DNA of 19,191 nucleotides from Chromera velia (Eukaryota > Sar > Chromeraceae), in contig JAHBMJ010001448.1 of assembly GCA_018398765.1 (NCBI GenBank), forward strand, positions 10,906 through 30,096. The letters run 5' to 3'. A model generated the notes under the pieces. That model did not search any database, was not told where the DNA came from, and saw only the letters and a program-made list of their open reading frames with translations. Each line of letters opens with the position of its first letter. Positions within the stretch are counted from its first letter, which is position 1. This document shows, piece by piece, positions 9,854 to 18,398 of the stretch. Made by a program: the position numbers and the translations under genes.

Positions 9854-9937
9854 AGGTGCATAGGTGCAAGGTGTAAGGTGCTTTGGATGAATGCATCTGA
9901 ATTCAGGTGCATTTCAGGTGTATTCAACAGGTGCATT
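9854..9937 (+). repeat. AGGTGCA heptamer cluster (left)
   Basis: AGGTGCA or one-base variants occur at about 9854, 9862, 9869, 9875, 9905, 9915 and 9929. The 15-base block AGGTGCATAGGTGCA here recurs exactly in the right-hand cluster at about 11638-11652. The cluster lies some 350 bases before the minisatellite. Confidence 0.7.
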
Positions 9938-10288
9938 GTTTCTACTATAAAAACATAAATTTAAGAGCCGTCTCCTATGGTGTCTAGCTATTAAAAGGCG
10001 CCTAATTCAATGCTTAAACACTCTTTCTCATATAGCATAGCTGCACAATCTTTTGCTGTAAGAATTTGATTGAAAAACATATAAAAAGTTGATAAAAACC
10101 GATAGCAAGTCTCGTTTTTGAATTATGAAAACGATCCTTTGAACTGGATTCAGCTATACTGTATACAGCATTTCACTTCTTACAAATTCATTCTCATGTG
10201 ATTCATCAATAAATTGAAAAACAGCAAAAGCATGCATTCGAACGATGGGGAATCTTCTCAATTTTGTGGAGAAACGGGCTAAACGGTG

Positions 10289-11365
10289 CTGTCCGAAGCA
10301 TGAAAGACATGCCGCTGCCTGAGCAAAGAATGAAAGAGGTACAGTCATGTTGCTGACTGAGTAGAGAGTGGAAGAGATGAAGACATGCTGCTGACTGAGT
10401 ACAGTAACTAGAGAATGAAAGAGGTGCAGTCATGTTGCTGACAGAGCAGAGAGTGAGATAGATGGAGCCAGGCTGCTCCCTATGCAGAGAATGAGAGAGG
10501 TGCAGTCATGCTGCTGTCTGAACTCAGAATAAAAGAGGTGTAGTCGTGCTGCTGCCTCAGCAAAGAATGAAAGAGGTGCAGTCATGCTATTGACTGAGGA
10601 AAGAATGAAAGAGGTGCACTCATGCCGCTGACTGAGCAAAGAGTAAAAGAGATGCCGACATTGAACAAAGCTAGGAACAAAGAATGAAAGAGGTGCGGTC
10701 ATACTGCTGATAGAGCAGAGAGTGATATAGAGCAAGCCACGCTGCGGCCTGAGCCGAGAATGAGAGAAGTGTAGTCATGCTGCTGCCTGGGCAGAAAGTG
10801 AAAGAGGTGTAGTCCTGATACTGACTGAGCACTGCCAGAGAGTGAGAGCGATGGAGTCATGCAGCTGACTGTGCAACGGCAGAGACTGAAAGAAATGCGG
10901 ACGTGCCGCTCCTGGGCAGAGAGTGAGACGGAGTGAGAGGGATGCAATCTGGCTGCTCGTGAGCAGAGAATGAAAGAGATGCGGTCATACTGCTATCTGA
11001 GCGGAGAATGAAAGAGGTGTAGTCATGCTGCTGTCTGAGCGGAGAATGAAAGAGGTGCAGTGACTGTCATGTGACTGACTGAGCAGAGAGTGAGAGCAAT
11101 GGAATTCTGCTGTTGCTTGAGCAAAGAATGAAAGAGGCACAGTCACGCTGCTGCCTCGGCAGAGAGTGAAAGAAAAGCAGAGGTGCCACTCCTGGGCAGA
11201 GAGTGAGACATGCAGAGAGGGAGGGACCGTGTCACACAGTCAGGCTGCTCATGAGCAGAGAATGAAAGAGATGCGGTCATGCTGCTGTCTGAGCAGAGAA
11301 TAAAAGAGGTGTAGTCATGCTGTTGACTCAGCAAAGAAAGAAAGAGGAACAGTCATGTTACTGCA
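10289..11365 (+). repeat. degenerate minisatellite, about 38-bp unit, roughly 28 copies
   Basis: The unit contains CTGAGCAGAG, then AATGAAAGAGGTGCAGTCAT, then GCTGCTGA, for 38 bases; the copy at about 10592-10629 shows this length cleanly. Copies diverge (GTGCAG/ATGCGG/TGTAGT in the middle) and some are shortened. There is a second level of order: a block with TCCTGGGCAGAGAGTGAGAC is found near 10910 and again near 11190, followed in both cases by a GAGCAGAGAATGAAAGAG unit (10961 and 11253), a super-repeat of about 280-290 bp. An earlier pair (10443 and 10712) is offset by about 269. Minus-strand frames across it read QQHDCTSFIL repeats, are broken by stops and have no start logic; I treat them as non-coding. 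Nothing identifies it as centromeric or telomeric. Confidence 0.88.
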
Positions 11366-11595
11366 TGGTCGACTGCAAGAGGTTTTTTTGTCAGATATGA
11401 TATGGATCTGCATGTATGCGCATGCATCTTTGCATGCGAGACTGAATGGCGGCGCACATTGCAAGATCCATATATATGCATGCAGCGCTATATATAGAGG
11501 CACCGCACGGGCGCCACGCCAGTGAAGGGCCCCGTCAGCTGCTGCATCTTCATCTAGACATTCGACTCTTAAAACACTCTCTTTGCTCCACACAA
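11366..11595. other. spacer between minisatellite and heptamer cluster
   Basis: This holds several GCATGC words (11411-11440, 11477-11484) and the alternating TA tracts ATATATATGCATGCA and CTATATATAG near 11470-11497. No supported gene. The TA tract could look like a TATA element, but no downstream reading frame supports a promoter. Confidence 0.4.
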
Positions 11596-11706
11596 TGCAC
11601 CTATCAGGTGCATGATGTGCATGATACCGTGCATCCAGGTGCATAGGTGCAAATCAGGTGCATCAGGTGCATTTTTTGAGAATGCACCTTTTCTGGAATG
11701 CACCTT
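11596..11706. repeat. AGGTGCA heptamer cluster (right), both orientations
   Basis: TGCACCT or AGGTGCA copies occur at about 11596, 11605, 11630, 11638, 11646, 11655 and 11664 and, inverted, at 11683 and 11699. Direct copies are followed by inverted copies (TGCACCTTTTC twice), so the end can fold back on the middle. It shares a 15-base block with the left cluster at 9854, and the core AGGTGCA is also the centre of the minisatellite unit. Confidence 0.72.
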
Positions 11707-12603
11707 TTCCCGTCTTTAGAAAACTCACGAGTGCCTTTATCTAGGATAATCACAGTGAGATTCTGATTAGGAATCACTATATAACGATTCATGATAATCA
11801 TCTAGCTCTAGGTCTAGCTCTTTCAGCAGTCTTCTTTGTTCTGAATCTCTTGAATAACTCTTCTATACGATGCACCATTCATCACCATTGCATCCATACT
11901 ACTATTAATTAAAGCTGTGTCAGCAGAGCGGTTACTGTAACTGTGAAGCACACGGCCGGTAGGGAGAAAGCCAGCTAAGCATATAGGTTCACGTTTCAAT
12001 TTTATAGTATGAAAGTATATGAAGTTAACTTACATTATATATTTATATTATATCTTCAAACTTGAGAAAATATGATATATATTGAAACCACGTCTAGCTT
12101 TAACTGACATACATGTGTGAATATATAAGAGAACCTTGCAATGATAAATCTATCTTTGGTACTCGATTTACTGACTAGTTTGTCTAGCTAAAAAGAACAA
12201 TTTAATACCACTGTTTTGATTACTAAAACAAGGGTAATCAGTTAACTTTGCATGATTACCGTAACTATAAAAATGGTTACTAAGCAGCCTAACGGCCGTC
12301 TGGGTAACCAAACTAAGTTGGTTACTCCTAACAGCACAGTGTAACATTACTTCATTAATTAAATGTTTAAACTTAATTTGAATTCAATCTAATAATTACT
12401 GTCATATTAAAGTTAAATCCTAAGTTAAATCTATCAATCAAACTTTGATAATCAATCAATCCAATTTTAAAACTTTTGTTGGAACTACTAACAGTAACTC
12501 ATAACATTTGAATGAATTTGTACTGAACTAACAGTCTTACTCCGAGTTAAATTTACCTAGCCCAGACTCGCTCAGTGCATAGCGGTCTGAGGCGAGGCCT
12601 ATG
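11707..12603. other. AT-rich intergenic region with GTTAC/GTAAC inverted motifs
   Basis: No gene is supported. GTTACTGTAAC lies near 11932, and further GTAAC, GGTAAC or GGTTAC words lie at about 12257, 12276, 12304, 12320, 12341 and 12494. The best structure is the perfect 8-bp stem GTAACCAA/TTGGTTAC at 12304-12325 with a six-base loop. This segment is the 3' flank of the PPR-like gene, which ends on the minus strand at 12604; no polyadenylation signal could be fixed. Confidence 0.5.
12304..12325. repeat. perfect 8-bp inverted repeat (hairpin)
   Basis: GTAACCAA, a six-base loop, then TTGGTTAC. It sits about 280 bases downstream of the PPR-like gene stop, on the gene's 3' side. It could be a MITE fragment, a structured 3' element or chance. 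Confidence 0.5.
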
Positions 12604-15600
12604 CTATGATGGATGATCCACTAAATCGTCAAGCATTGCTGAAGATCCCTCAACCCGCTTTCTCTGCTCCTGTTTCTCTCCAATCTCTCCGTCCCAATCT
12701 TCTTCGCCTTTCCTTTCCCTCCGCCTCTTTTCAACCCCTTCGTCCCAAGAAAGACGCTCCAGCTCGCCCATCACCGACCAAATGTCGATGCCAAGGAGGC
12801 GGAAAAACTTCTCAATTTTTCCCACCTCTGACAGCAAAATTCCACTTTTCAAACACTCAGCTTTGTATGCTTGGAGAGCAGGGCCGTTCGTCGGCATTTT
12901 GGGCGGCTCTTCATACCCGAAATTCACATCGCGAGCGCAACGCACGCACTCTTCTGCCAACTCATCATACTCTTCATGCTCCACCCCTTGGGAAGCAATG
13001 AGGAAGAGGTTTTTGCAAGTGAGAGGCCCGGGATTCAAAATCCCTTCTCGGGCAGCCCAACGCAAAACTTCAACGGCTGTGCTCATGTGGGAACCCCACC
13101 GTGCAACAGAACACACTCGAAGCACCTTGTCCACGTGCCTCATCTTGGCGTAACCGTACGCGTGGAGATTTTCCAAAATGACACGGGCACTCTCCACATC
13201 TGCGGTCTGCTCAGCGATGTTCAGCATTACTCTCATTACCAGAGAGTGCGGCACGAACCCCCTTTTCTCTGCCTCTTCAAGCAGCTGCACGGCTGCAGGA
13301 ACATCAGGCCAGCGCTGATTGAGGAGGGCCCACATGTGGTGGGCGAAAATGACGGGGGTGGCTTCAAGTCCGAGGGACTGCTCGAAAAACTGACGAATCT
13401 GCAAGATCTCACGCGGCCTCCCCCAACGAAATTTCTTCAGACAGGTCTGCTTTGTGCTTTCGCTTCTGTTTCTACCTGTAAGGACTGACATGACTCTCTC
13501 GTACAGTCTCTGCAGATCACTAGAAGAAAGTCCTTCCGACAGAAAAAACCCGCGAGAAGCGAGAGAGCGGAGCAAGTCGACTGCACGGTGCCACTGAGGG
13601 CCTACCGATGCTGCTCTGTAGCACAGCAACAAGGCGGTATAAGCCTCAATCGAAAGGAACTCACCCTTTGGAAGCAGACGCTCGGCATCTCCCAAAATCC
13701 TTTCCCCTTCCACCCACCCACATCCTTCGGGCCGGGTGCGCAAACTCTTCAAACACGCAGATGTCTGTCTCGACACCACGCTCTGTAGTCTGCTGTCTGA
13801 CAATTTGACGGGGTTAGGCAACAAGGACAGTCGCCGGAACGCTGCACGGGTGACTTGCACAGCTCTGTCTGTCATGACATTTCTTGACAGCATTGCCGTC
13901 AGTCGCAACGTCTCCAGAGTCAATGGCAACTTTTCGCTTGCCAGGAGAATCCAGAGACGGGACGTCCACAGGTCCCGTTCTGAATCCTCCAACGACCTGT
14001 CCATCAGCACCTGCTCAAGAAACTCGAAGGCACAATCGTAAGCCCGCACGCCGACAGAGTCACTGGCTGCCATTGCTCTGATACGCAATCGAAGTCTCAA
14101 GAAATCATCCAAATCCCCCCCCTTCCCCACTACACAGGACAGAAGGGCAAACACTTCAACCCTGTACTCTCGCCACTCAGGCCTGTCTCGTTTTTCGAAT
14201 TCGGAACGGATCGCACGCGCTTCCGCAGTCGCGGCTGCACTTCCCGGAGCGTTACTCAGTGCCCGAAGAGCAGCACAGAACAACTGAGGCAACCCCTCTG
14301 TTTGGCCTGAGGGATCTCTCTCTGCGGCTGCTGCTGCAAGGGGGAGAAAATTCCAAAACGTCTCCGTCACATCCCACCAAGGCATGTCTGCCCGGCACAT
14401 TGCCCCAACCACTTCAGCAAAATCCGAAGCCCTGCTGTTCCCTGCGTCATTCAATTCACGCAAAAGCGAATCTGCCTCTGCCAAACCCTCAGGCGACCCT
14501 TCTCTACAAAGGCATTGCAGGTACAGACGGAGAAGTGAGGGGTCCGTTAGCGCTCCTTCCTCCCTAAGATACCTGGCAAGAACCAACAAATCCGGACCCC
14601 TGCCCGCCCCCTCTAGTGCTCTCAACACTGCGCCGACGACCTCAACAGATACCGCAACCATTTCTTTTACCCTGCCTTTCAAACCCGTGACCGCAAGGTC
14701 AAGAGCACTTCCTTTTTCCTTCTCTGCAAGACAGACGATCAAAGACTCCATCATAGGAGTTTCCTGCTGCGTCTCCACAACATCCAGGAAGGCCGAGAGC
14801 ACAGTCTCGAACCGACCTACAAGTTTCTTCACCTCATGCTCCTCAAGGACCTCCTGGGCCTCAGCCCACACATCGGAAACAAACGCCCTAGCCCCAGAAT
14901 CTCCCAAATCTCCCTTCCCCAGTCTCTCCAAACATGCAAAAAAGGTCTCGTAAAAAGAAACGTCAAACCCCCTTCGTGCTACTTCAACCATCTTTCGCAA
15001 AAAATCCCACGAGAACCCGCCTGCAGGCGCCCTACTCAGCCCCTGAAGGACAAAGAGGGCACAGGCAGAGTCTACCTCCACTCGCGTCTCCCTCATTTTA
15101 TTCAAAATTCTCATCACCCTATCCACACTGCACCCCTCTTCCCTCGAAGCAACACACGAAAGCATGCGACGGAAACAAAGACTCGAAGGGACCACCCCGC
15201 AAATCGAGGCATCATCAACAACACTCTCAAAGTACTCTGCTGCCCTCCCCCCCAATCCCACACAGAGGGTTGAGAGGACAGCCTCTAGATCACCATTACC
15301 CAACTTGACATTCGCGACAGACGCTCCGCGAAGAATTCGCAGAGAGTCCTTCCAGCGTTCAGGGGTCAACTGCAACGCACGGAGCACTGCAGAGTATGCA
15401 AGGGGCCTCGGCTGCCTCCCCTGCTTCTTCATGAAGCCTAAAAGGGACACAGCCCTCCCAACATCCGTACTCCTGCTGGAACTACTCAGAAACGCAATTC
15501 CTGCCTCCAGTGCTGCTGCTGGGGGACGGAATCCTCCTTCTTCTTCCCTTGAATTGGCGGCAATCGCCTCCTTCTCTTCATCTGCAAGCCGACGTATCAA

Positions 15601-17502
15601 CTTCCACCCCACTTCACTTGCCCACACAGCCTGAGAGCCCTGCAACTCTTTTTGACACTCTGCGAAGAGCATCAGAGCAGCTGCACACAAGCGAGGGGGG
15701 AGAGGAGCCTCCAGCTCCTGAAAGTCCTCTAATACCTGCTTGGCACAATCAAGGGGGCGCAATAGTTCCGACGCCCCCCCCCCCTCCCCAGCTTGACTTG
15801 CCAGAACAACAAAATCTCTCGACAGGTCCATCAGTCGAGCAGCCGCTCTCCAATAGGAAGTAAACAAACCCGGAGGGCTCGTCTCTCCCTCTCGGAGCGC
15901 ACTGCTCCCCTCCCCCTCCACCGAACAGACAATGTCCTCAACAAGCAGGTTCACGCCTGCAACTGCTGTCTGTCTGGATAAACTGCGAACTTTCGTCTTC
16001 CCCCCCTGTGAACTGAAAAGATCGGAAAGGCATTTGGCAGCCGAGGGACGGCACTCACTAGAAGACCGACCAATGAAGGACAGAAGACGGGCGTACCGCT
16101 CTACTGCCTCACTCCAAACAGCCCCACTGACTTCACTGCTACGCAGGGCAGACTCTGACCATTCTGACCACGCTTCTTTTGCGCAGATGAAGGCAAGAAC
16201 ACCTTCGTTGCTGTCCGCAGCCAACACGTCAAAGAAGGCAATCAAGGGGTCTAGGGCATCAGCGGGGTTTGGGAACAACAGACGACACCTCTGATAGGTT
16301 TGACGTGCATAGAGGATGGGGGAGGCTGAGGAACGTCCTCGTGCCGTGATGAGAGACGCAAAGGTCTCGCTGTCGGGTTCCACCTCAAGGGCCTCAAATT
16401 CCTCTTCAACCAATTTTGCCATCCTCTCACCCCCCCGTGCAAGTCCCTTCAACCATTCGTTAATCACAGGCAGCTGCAAATCCCCCGACACACCTGCCTC
16501 TTCCAACGCCTGAAAGAGGGCGTCCCCATAACGACCTAAGGGGGTTGCGTCTCGCCCCTCTCTGCGAGGCTCTGGCAATAACGCCGGGTCGATTCTTTCT
16601 GACTCTAAAACGAACTTCAGCAGTTCTGCGTGAAATTTGACAATTTCCCTCCTGTCTATCCCTCTGTCACGCAATGCCTGAGGGGACGGAATCTGCCTCA
16701 CGATGGACAAAGGTGGGGAGGATCCGTTTTGGCTTCTTCGTTTCAACCCCTGCTCCCTCTCCCGTTTCCTCCGTGCTCTTTCCACTACATCCATCACATC
16801 CCTCGACACCCCCCCCCTCCCACCCTCCTGAAGATCCGAAGTCAGAGACAAAAACAGTTCCAACAGACTGCGGTCTTTGAGAACCTCCGGGACGCCCGCA
16901 CGCAGGACAAGCGTGGCAGCAACTGCGTCAATCTTTGATGGGGGAAGAGACCCTTTCTGTGCTATCCAGCGCCCTTTTGGGGATCTGCTTCTGAGAATAT
17001 AACCTAGAAGCTCCCGCAACACCAACACAGAGGCTGACGGGACCTCTGCTGTCTCTTCCCACAGAGCCACATCACACGCACGGTCAAACAACCCGTTTTC
17101 ACAGAGACGGATGACCAACCCTTCCACAATCCCTTCCTTAGAGCCACCGGCAGACAGCTGTATGGAGGCCAGCAAACGTCGGGCCCGATCCACATCTCCC
17201 TCTACTGCACAGCGTTCTAGCTCGGCAGCATCCCGAAGAGAAACGGGAGGCACCCCTTGGGGGGACAGGGGGACTTCGGCTACTGTGGATCCATCTGGAC
17301 GCATCAGCCTTTTCCTCGGTAACTTGCTGCCTCTGCCCTCTTCCTGCTGCGTATCGGATACCGACAGGAACGGGGGCAGGCTGCCGTCCCCCATATCCCC
17401 CTTGTCTGCCCTTCCCTCCCTCCCCTCCAGGTTTTTGTTCAATAATGTTGAGAGACTATACGTCGGGGTTGGAGGGACTGTGACGAAGTGCCGTGGGGGC
17501 AT
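12604..17502 (-). CDS. PPR-like helical-repeat protein, 1632 aa, uninterrupted
   Basis: A single 4.9-kb open frame on the minus strand, unlike the intron-rich neighbours. The protein is almost entirely predicted alpha-helix, with segments resembling pentatricopeptide repeats. Examples are SETFASLITARGR near 375, PLAYSAVLRALQ near 700, AYTALLLCYRAASVG with a following AVDLLRSLASRGF near 1286-1320, and several units from about 1380 to 1500 (AAVQLLEEAEKRGFVP, SARVILENLHAYGY, AVEVLRWAAREGI). Repeats are diverged and spaced irregularly. The last 60 or so residues are charged (RRRERKGEEDW) and end in DDLVDHPS. No SMR, DYW or endonuclease motif is visible. Known PPR proteins bind organellar RNA and act in processing, stability or translation in plastids or mitochondria; that role is inferred. 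The ATG at 17502 is followed by VTVPPTPTYSLSTLL, not a classic presequence. An in-frame TGA lies just upstream, so a longer protein needs the 5' exon proposed at 18097-18202. Another alpha-solenoid family cannot be excluded. Confidence 0.85.
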   Translation of the reverse strand: MPPRHFVTVPPTPTYSLSTLLNKNLEGREGRADKGDMGDGSLPPFLSVSDTQQEEGRGSKLPRKRLMRPDGSTVAEVPLSPQGVPPVSLRDAAELERCAVEGDVDRARRLLASIQLSAGGSKEGIVEGLVIRLCENGLFDRACDVALWEETAEVPSASVLVLRELLGYILRSRSPKGRWIAQKGSLPPSKIDAVAATLVLRAGVPEVLKDRSLLELFLSLTSDLQEGGRGGVSRDVMDVVERARRKREREQGLKRRSQNGSSPPLSIVRQIPSPQALRDRGIDRREIVKFHAELLKFVLESERIDPALLPEPRREGRDATPLGRYGDALFQALEEAGVSGDLQLPVINEWLKGLARGGERMAKLVEEEFEALEVEPDSETFASLITARGRSSASPILYARQTYQRCRLLFPNPADALDPLIAFFDVLAADSNEGVLAFICAKEAWSEWSESALRSSEVSGAVWSEAVERYARLLSFIGRSSSECRPSAAKCLSDLFSSQGGKTKVRSLSRQTAVAGVNLLVEDIVCSVEGEGSSALREGETSPPGLFTSYWRAAARLMDLSRDFVVLASQAGEGGGASELLRPLDCAKQVLEDFQELEAPLPPRLCAAALMLFAECQKELQGSQAVWASEVGWKLIRRLADEEKEAIAANSREEEGGFRPPAAALEAGIAFLSSSSRSTDVGRAVSLLGFMKKQGRQPRPLAYSAVLRALQLTPERWKDSLRILRGASVANVKLGNGDLEAVLSTLCVGLGGRAAEYFESVVDDASICGVVPSSLCFRRMLSCVASREEGCSVDRVMRILNKMRETRVEVDSACALFVLQGLSRAPAGGFSWDFLRKMVEVARRGFDVSFYETFFACLERLGKGDLGDSGARAFVSDVWAEAQEVLEEHEVKKLVGRFETVLSAFLDVVETQQETPMMESLIVCLAEKEKGSALDLAVTGLKGRVKEMVAVSVEVVGAVLRALEGAGRGPDLLVLARYLREEGALTDPSLLRLYLQCLCREGSPEGLAEADSLLRELNDAGNSRASDFAEVVGAMCRADMPWWDVTETFWNFLPLAAAAAERDPSGQTEGLPQLFCAALRALSNAPGSAAATAEARAIRSEFEKRDRPEWREYRVEVFALLSCVVGKGGDLDDFLRLRLRIRAMAASDSVGVRAYDCAFEFLEQVLMDRSLEDSERDLWTSRLWILLASEKLPLTLETLRLTAMLSRNVMTDRAVQVTRAAFRRLSLLPNPVKLSDSRLQSVVSRQTSACLKSLRTRPEGCGWVEGERILGDAERLLPKGEFLSIEAYTALLLCYRAASVGPQWHRAVDLLRSLASRGFFLSEGLSSSDLQRLYERVMSVLTGRNRSESTKQTCLKKFRWGRPREILQIRQFFEQSLGLEATPVIFAHHMWALLNQRWPDVPAAVQLLEEAEKRGFVPHSLVMRVMLNIAEQTADVESARVILENLHAYGYAKMRHVDKVLRVCSVARWGSHMSTAVEVLRWAAREGILNPGPLTCKNLFLIASQGVEHEEYDELAEECVRCARDVNFGYEEPPKMPTNGPALQAYKAECLKSGILLSEVGKIEKFFRLLGIDIWSVMGELERLSWDEGVEKRRRERKGEEDWDGEIGEKQEQRKRVEGSSAMLDDLVDHPS

Positions 17503-17516
17503 GGGTATCCCTGCAG

Positions 17517-17708
17517 ATGATCACAGTCAGAGCCGTGAGAATGCTGAACGAAGAGCGACCATCAATGACCCTACGTAGACTCAGCGAAGAGAGCAAGAAA
17601 GAGTACACCAACGGAATGAGAAGGACAGGCAAGGGCTACCTGACAGAAGCACAAGTATGTGAAGAGCTTGTGGAAGGTGATGAACTGGCAGCGGAGCTAA
17701 CGAAGTAG
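17517..17708 (+). CDS. possible small or first-exon reading frame, unknown function
   Basis: ATG 17517 to TAG 17708 gives 63 residues with a balanced, charged, helix-prone composition (segments such as TLRRLSEESKKEY and VCEELVEGDELAAEL). This looks more like coding than the surrounding frames. It may instead be a first exon ending at 17654 before GTATGT. A phase-0 acceptor (GGCAG) at 18193-18197 would then add a basic tail ending at TGA 18396-18398. The frame opens 15 bases from the PPR-like ATG on the opposite strand, so the two could share a divergent promoter. No family is recognised. It conflicts with the minus-strand leader exon hypothesis. Confidence 0.22.
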   Translation: MITVRAVRMLNEERPSMTLRRLSEESKKEYTNGMRRTGKGYLTEAQVCEELVEGDELAAELTK

Positions 17709-18096
17709 GCAGACAAAGAACGAGAACACGCGCGAACGTCAATTCGCCTCAAACCAAATGCCACAGTGGACTGACAGGAGCTGCCATGCGACGGGAGAGA
17801 TGGCCATAATCTCACTGAGGGGCCAAAAAGGAACCCTGCACGAGCGGCACCTCGCTGAAACTTCCGACTCCGTCTCCTGTGGACGAAAAGGCACCTGTGC
17901 CGTCTCTGGGGAAGGGAGACGGCGTCTTCTGGAGGTGGAGAGCACGACGGGGTGGGTGAACGTAAGTCGCGCAGAGACCTAGCTTCGCTGAGGGAACCTG
18001 CACAGACAAATGATCGACGTGGATGGAGCGTGACTGGAGGGGGGCTGAAGAAGTAGAAAGAGCACGAGACGCCAGAATGCACCAGCTGTCTCCGAC

Positions 18097-18202
18097 CTGT
18101 TCGAAGAGAGGCGTGACCAGAGTGCGACCTTCCAAGAGAATGGATTCCTGCAGGGAGTCGTATCAGGATTCCAGCACACAGCAATAGAACTTGGCAGATC
18201 AT
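18097..18202 (-). CDS. possible 5' signal-peptide exon of the PPR-like gene
   Basis: On the minus strand ATG at 18202 begins MICQVLLLCAGILIRLPAG, a good secretory-type leader: short start, hydrophobic core and small residues. A Ser/Arg/Gly/His-rich stretch like a transit peptide follows. A donor (ACAG then GTCGGA) after 18097 ends in phase 1. An acceptor (CTGCAG at 17511-17516) would start the next exon at 17510 with two bases that complete the codon and lead in frame to the PPR-like start. The intron would be 586 bases. In algae with complex plastids, nucleus-encoded plastid proteins carry such bipartite leaders. All of this is inference: the donor is weak, other donors exist, and a competing plus-strand frame overlaps the proposed intron. 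Confidence 0.3.
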
Positions 18203-18398
18203 GCGAACACTCAAAGCGCGTTCGGTAAACGAGGAAGAGGCAACCGACCCATGTGTTGCCTTACGGTCTTGTCAGGCAAGGAGGCGAGCGCAAGGGCGCT
18301 ATGCAGAAAAATGCAAAGCACGACAAGCGAGACACAAAGCCGGTGAGGGGCGTCGCCTTGAGAACATGTGGCAAGTCTGCCCAACACCCAGGTCATGA

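Noticed and set aside
10154-11334. Series of minus-strand frames with QQHDCTSFIL-type repeats
   Set aside because: They follow the 38-bp minisatellite. The unit length is not a multiple of three, so frames switch between copies and stops break them.
10289-11365. CRISPR array
   Set aside because: The repeats are contiguous with no unique spacers of constant length, copies are diverged, and the context is eukaryotic without cas genes.
11930-12345. Telomere-like tracts (GGTTAC/GTAACC words)
   Set aside because: The words are scattered and inverted, not tandem, and no TTAGGG- or TTTAGGG-type array is present.
12606-17578. Many plus-strand frames of 62-205 residues opposite the PPR-like gene
   Set aside because: They are Ser/Pro/Arg/His-rich antisense shadows of a 1632-codon frame, with no motif or splice support.
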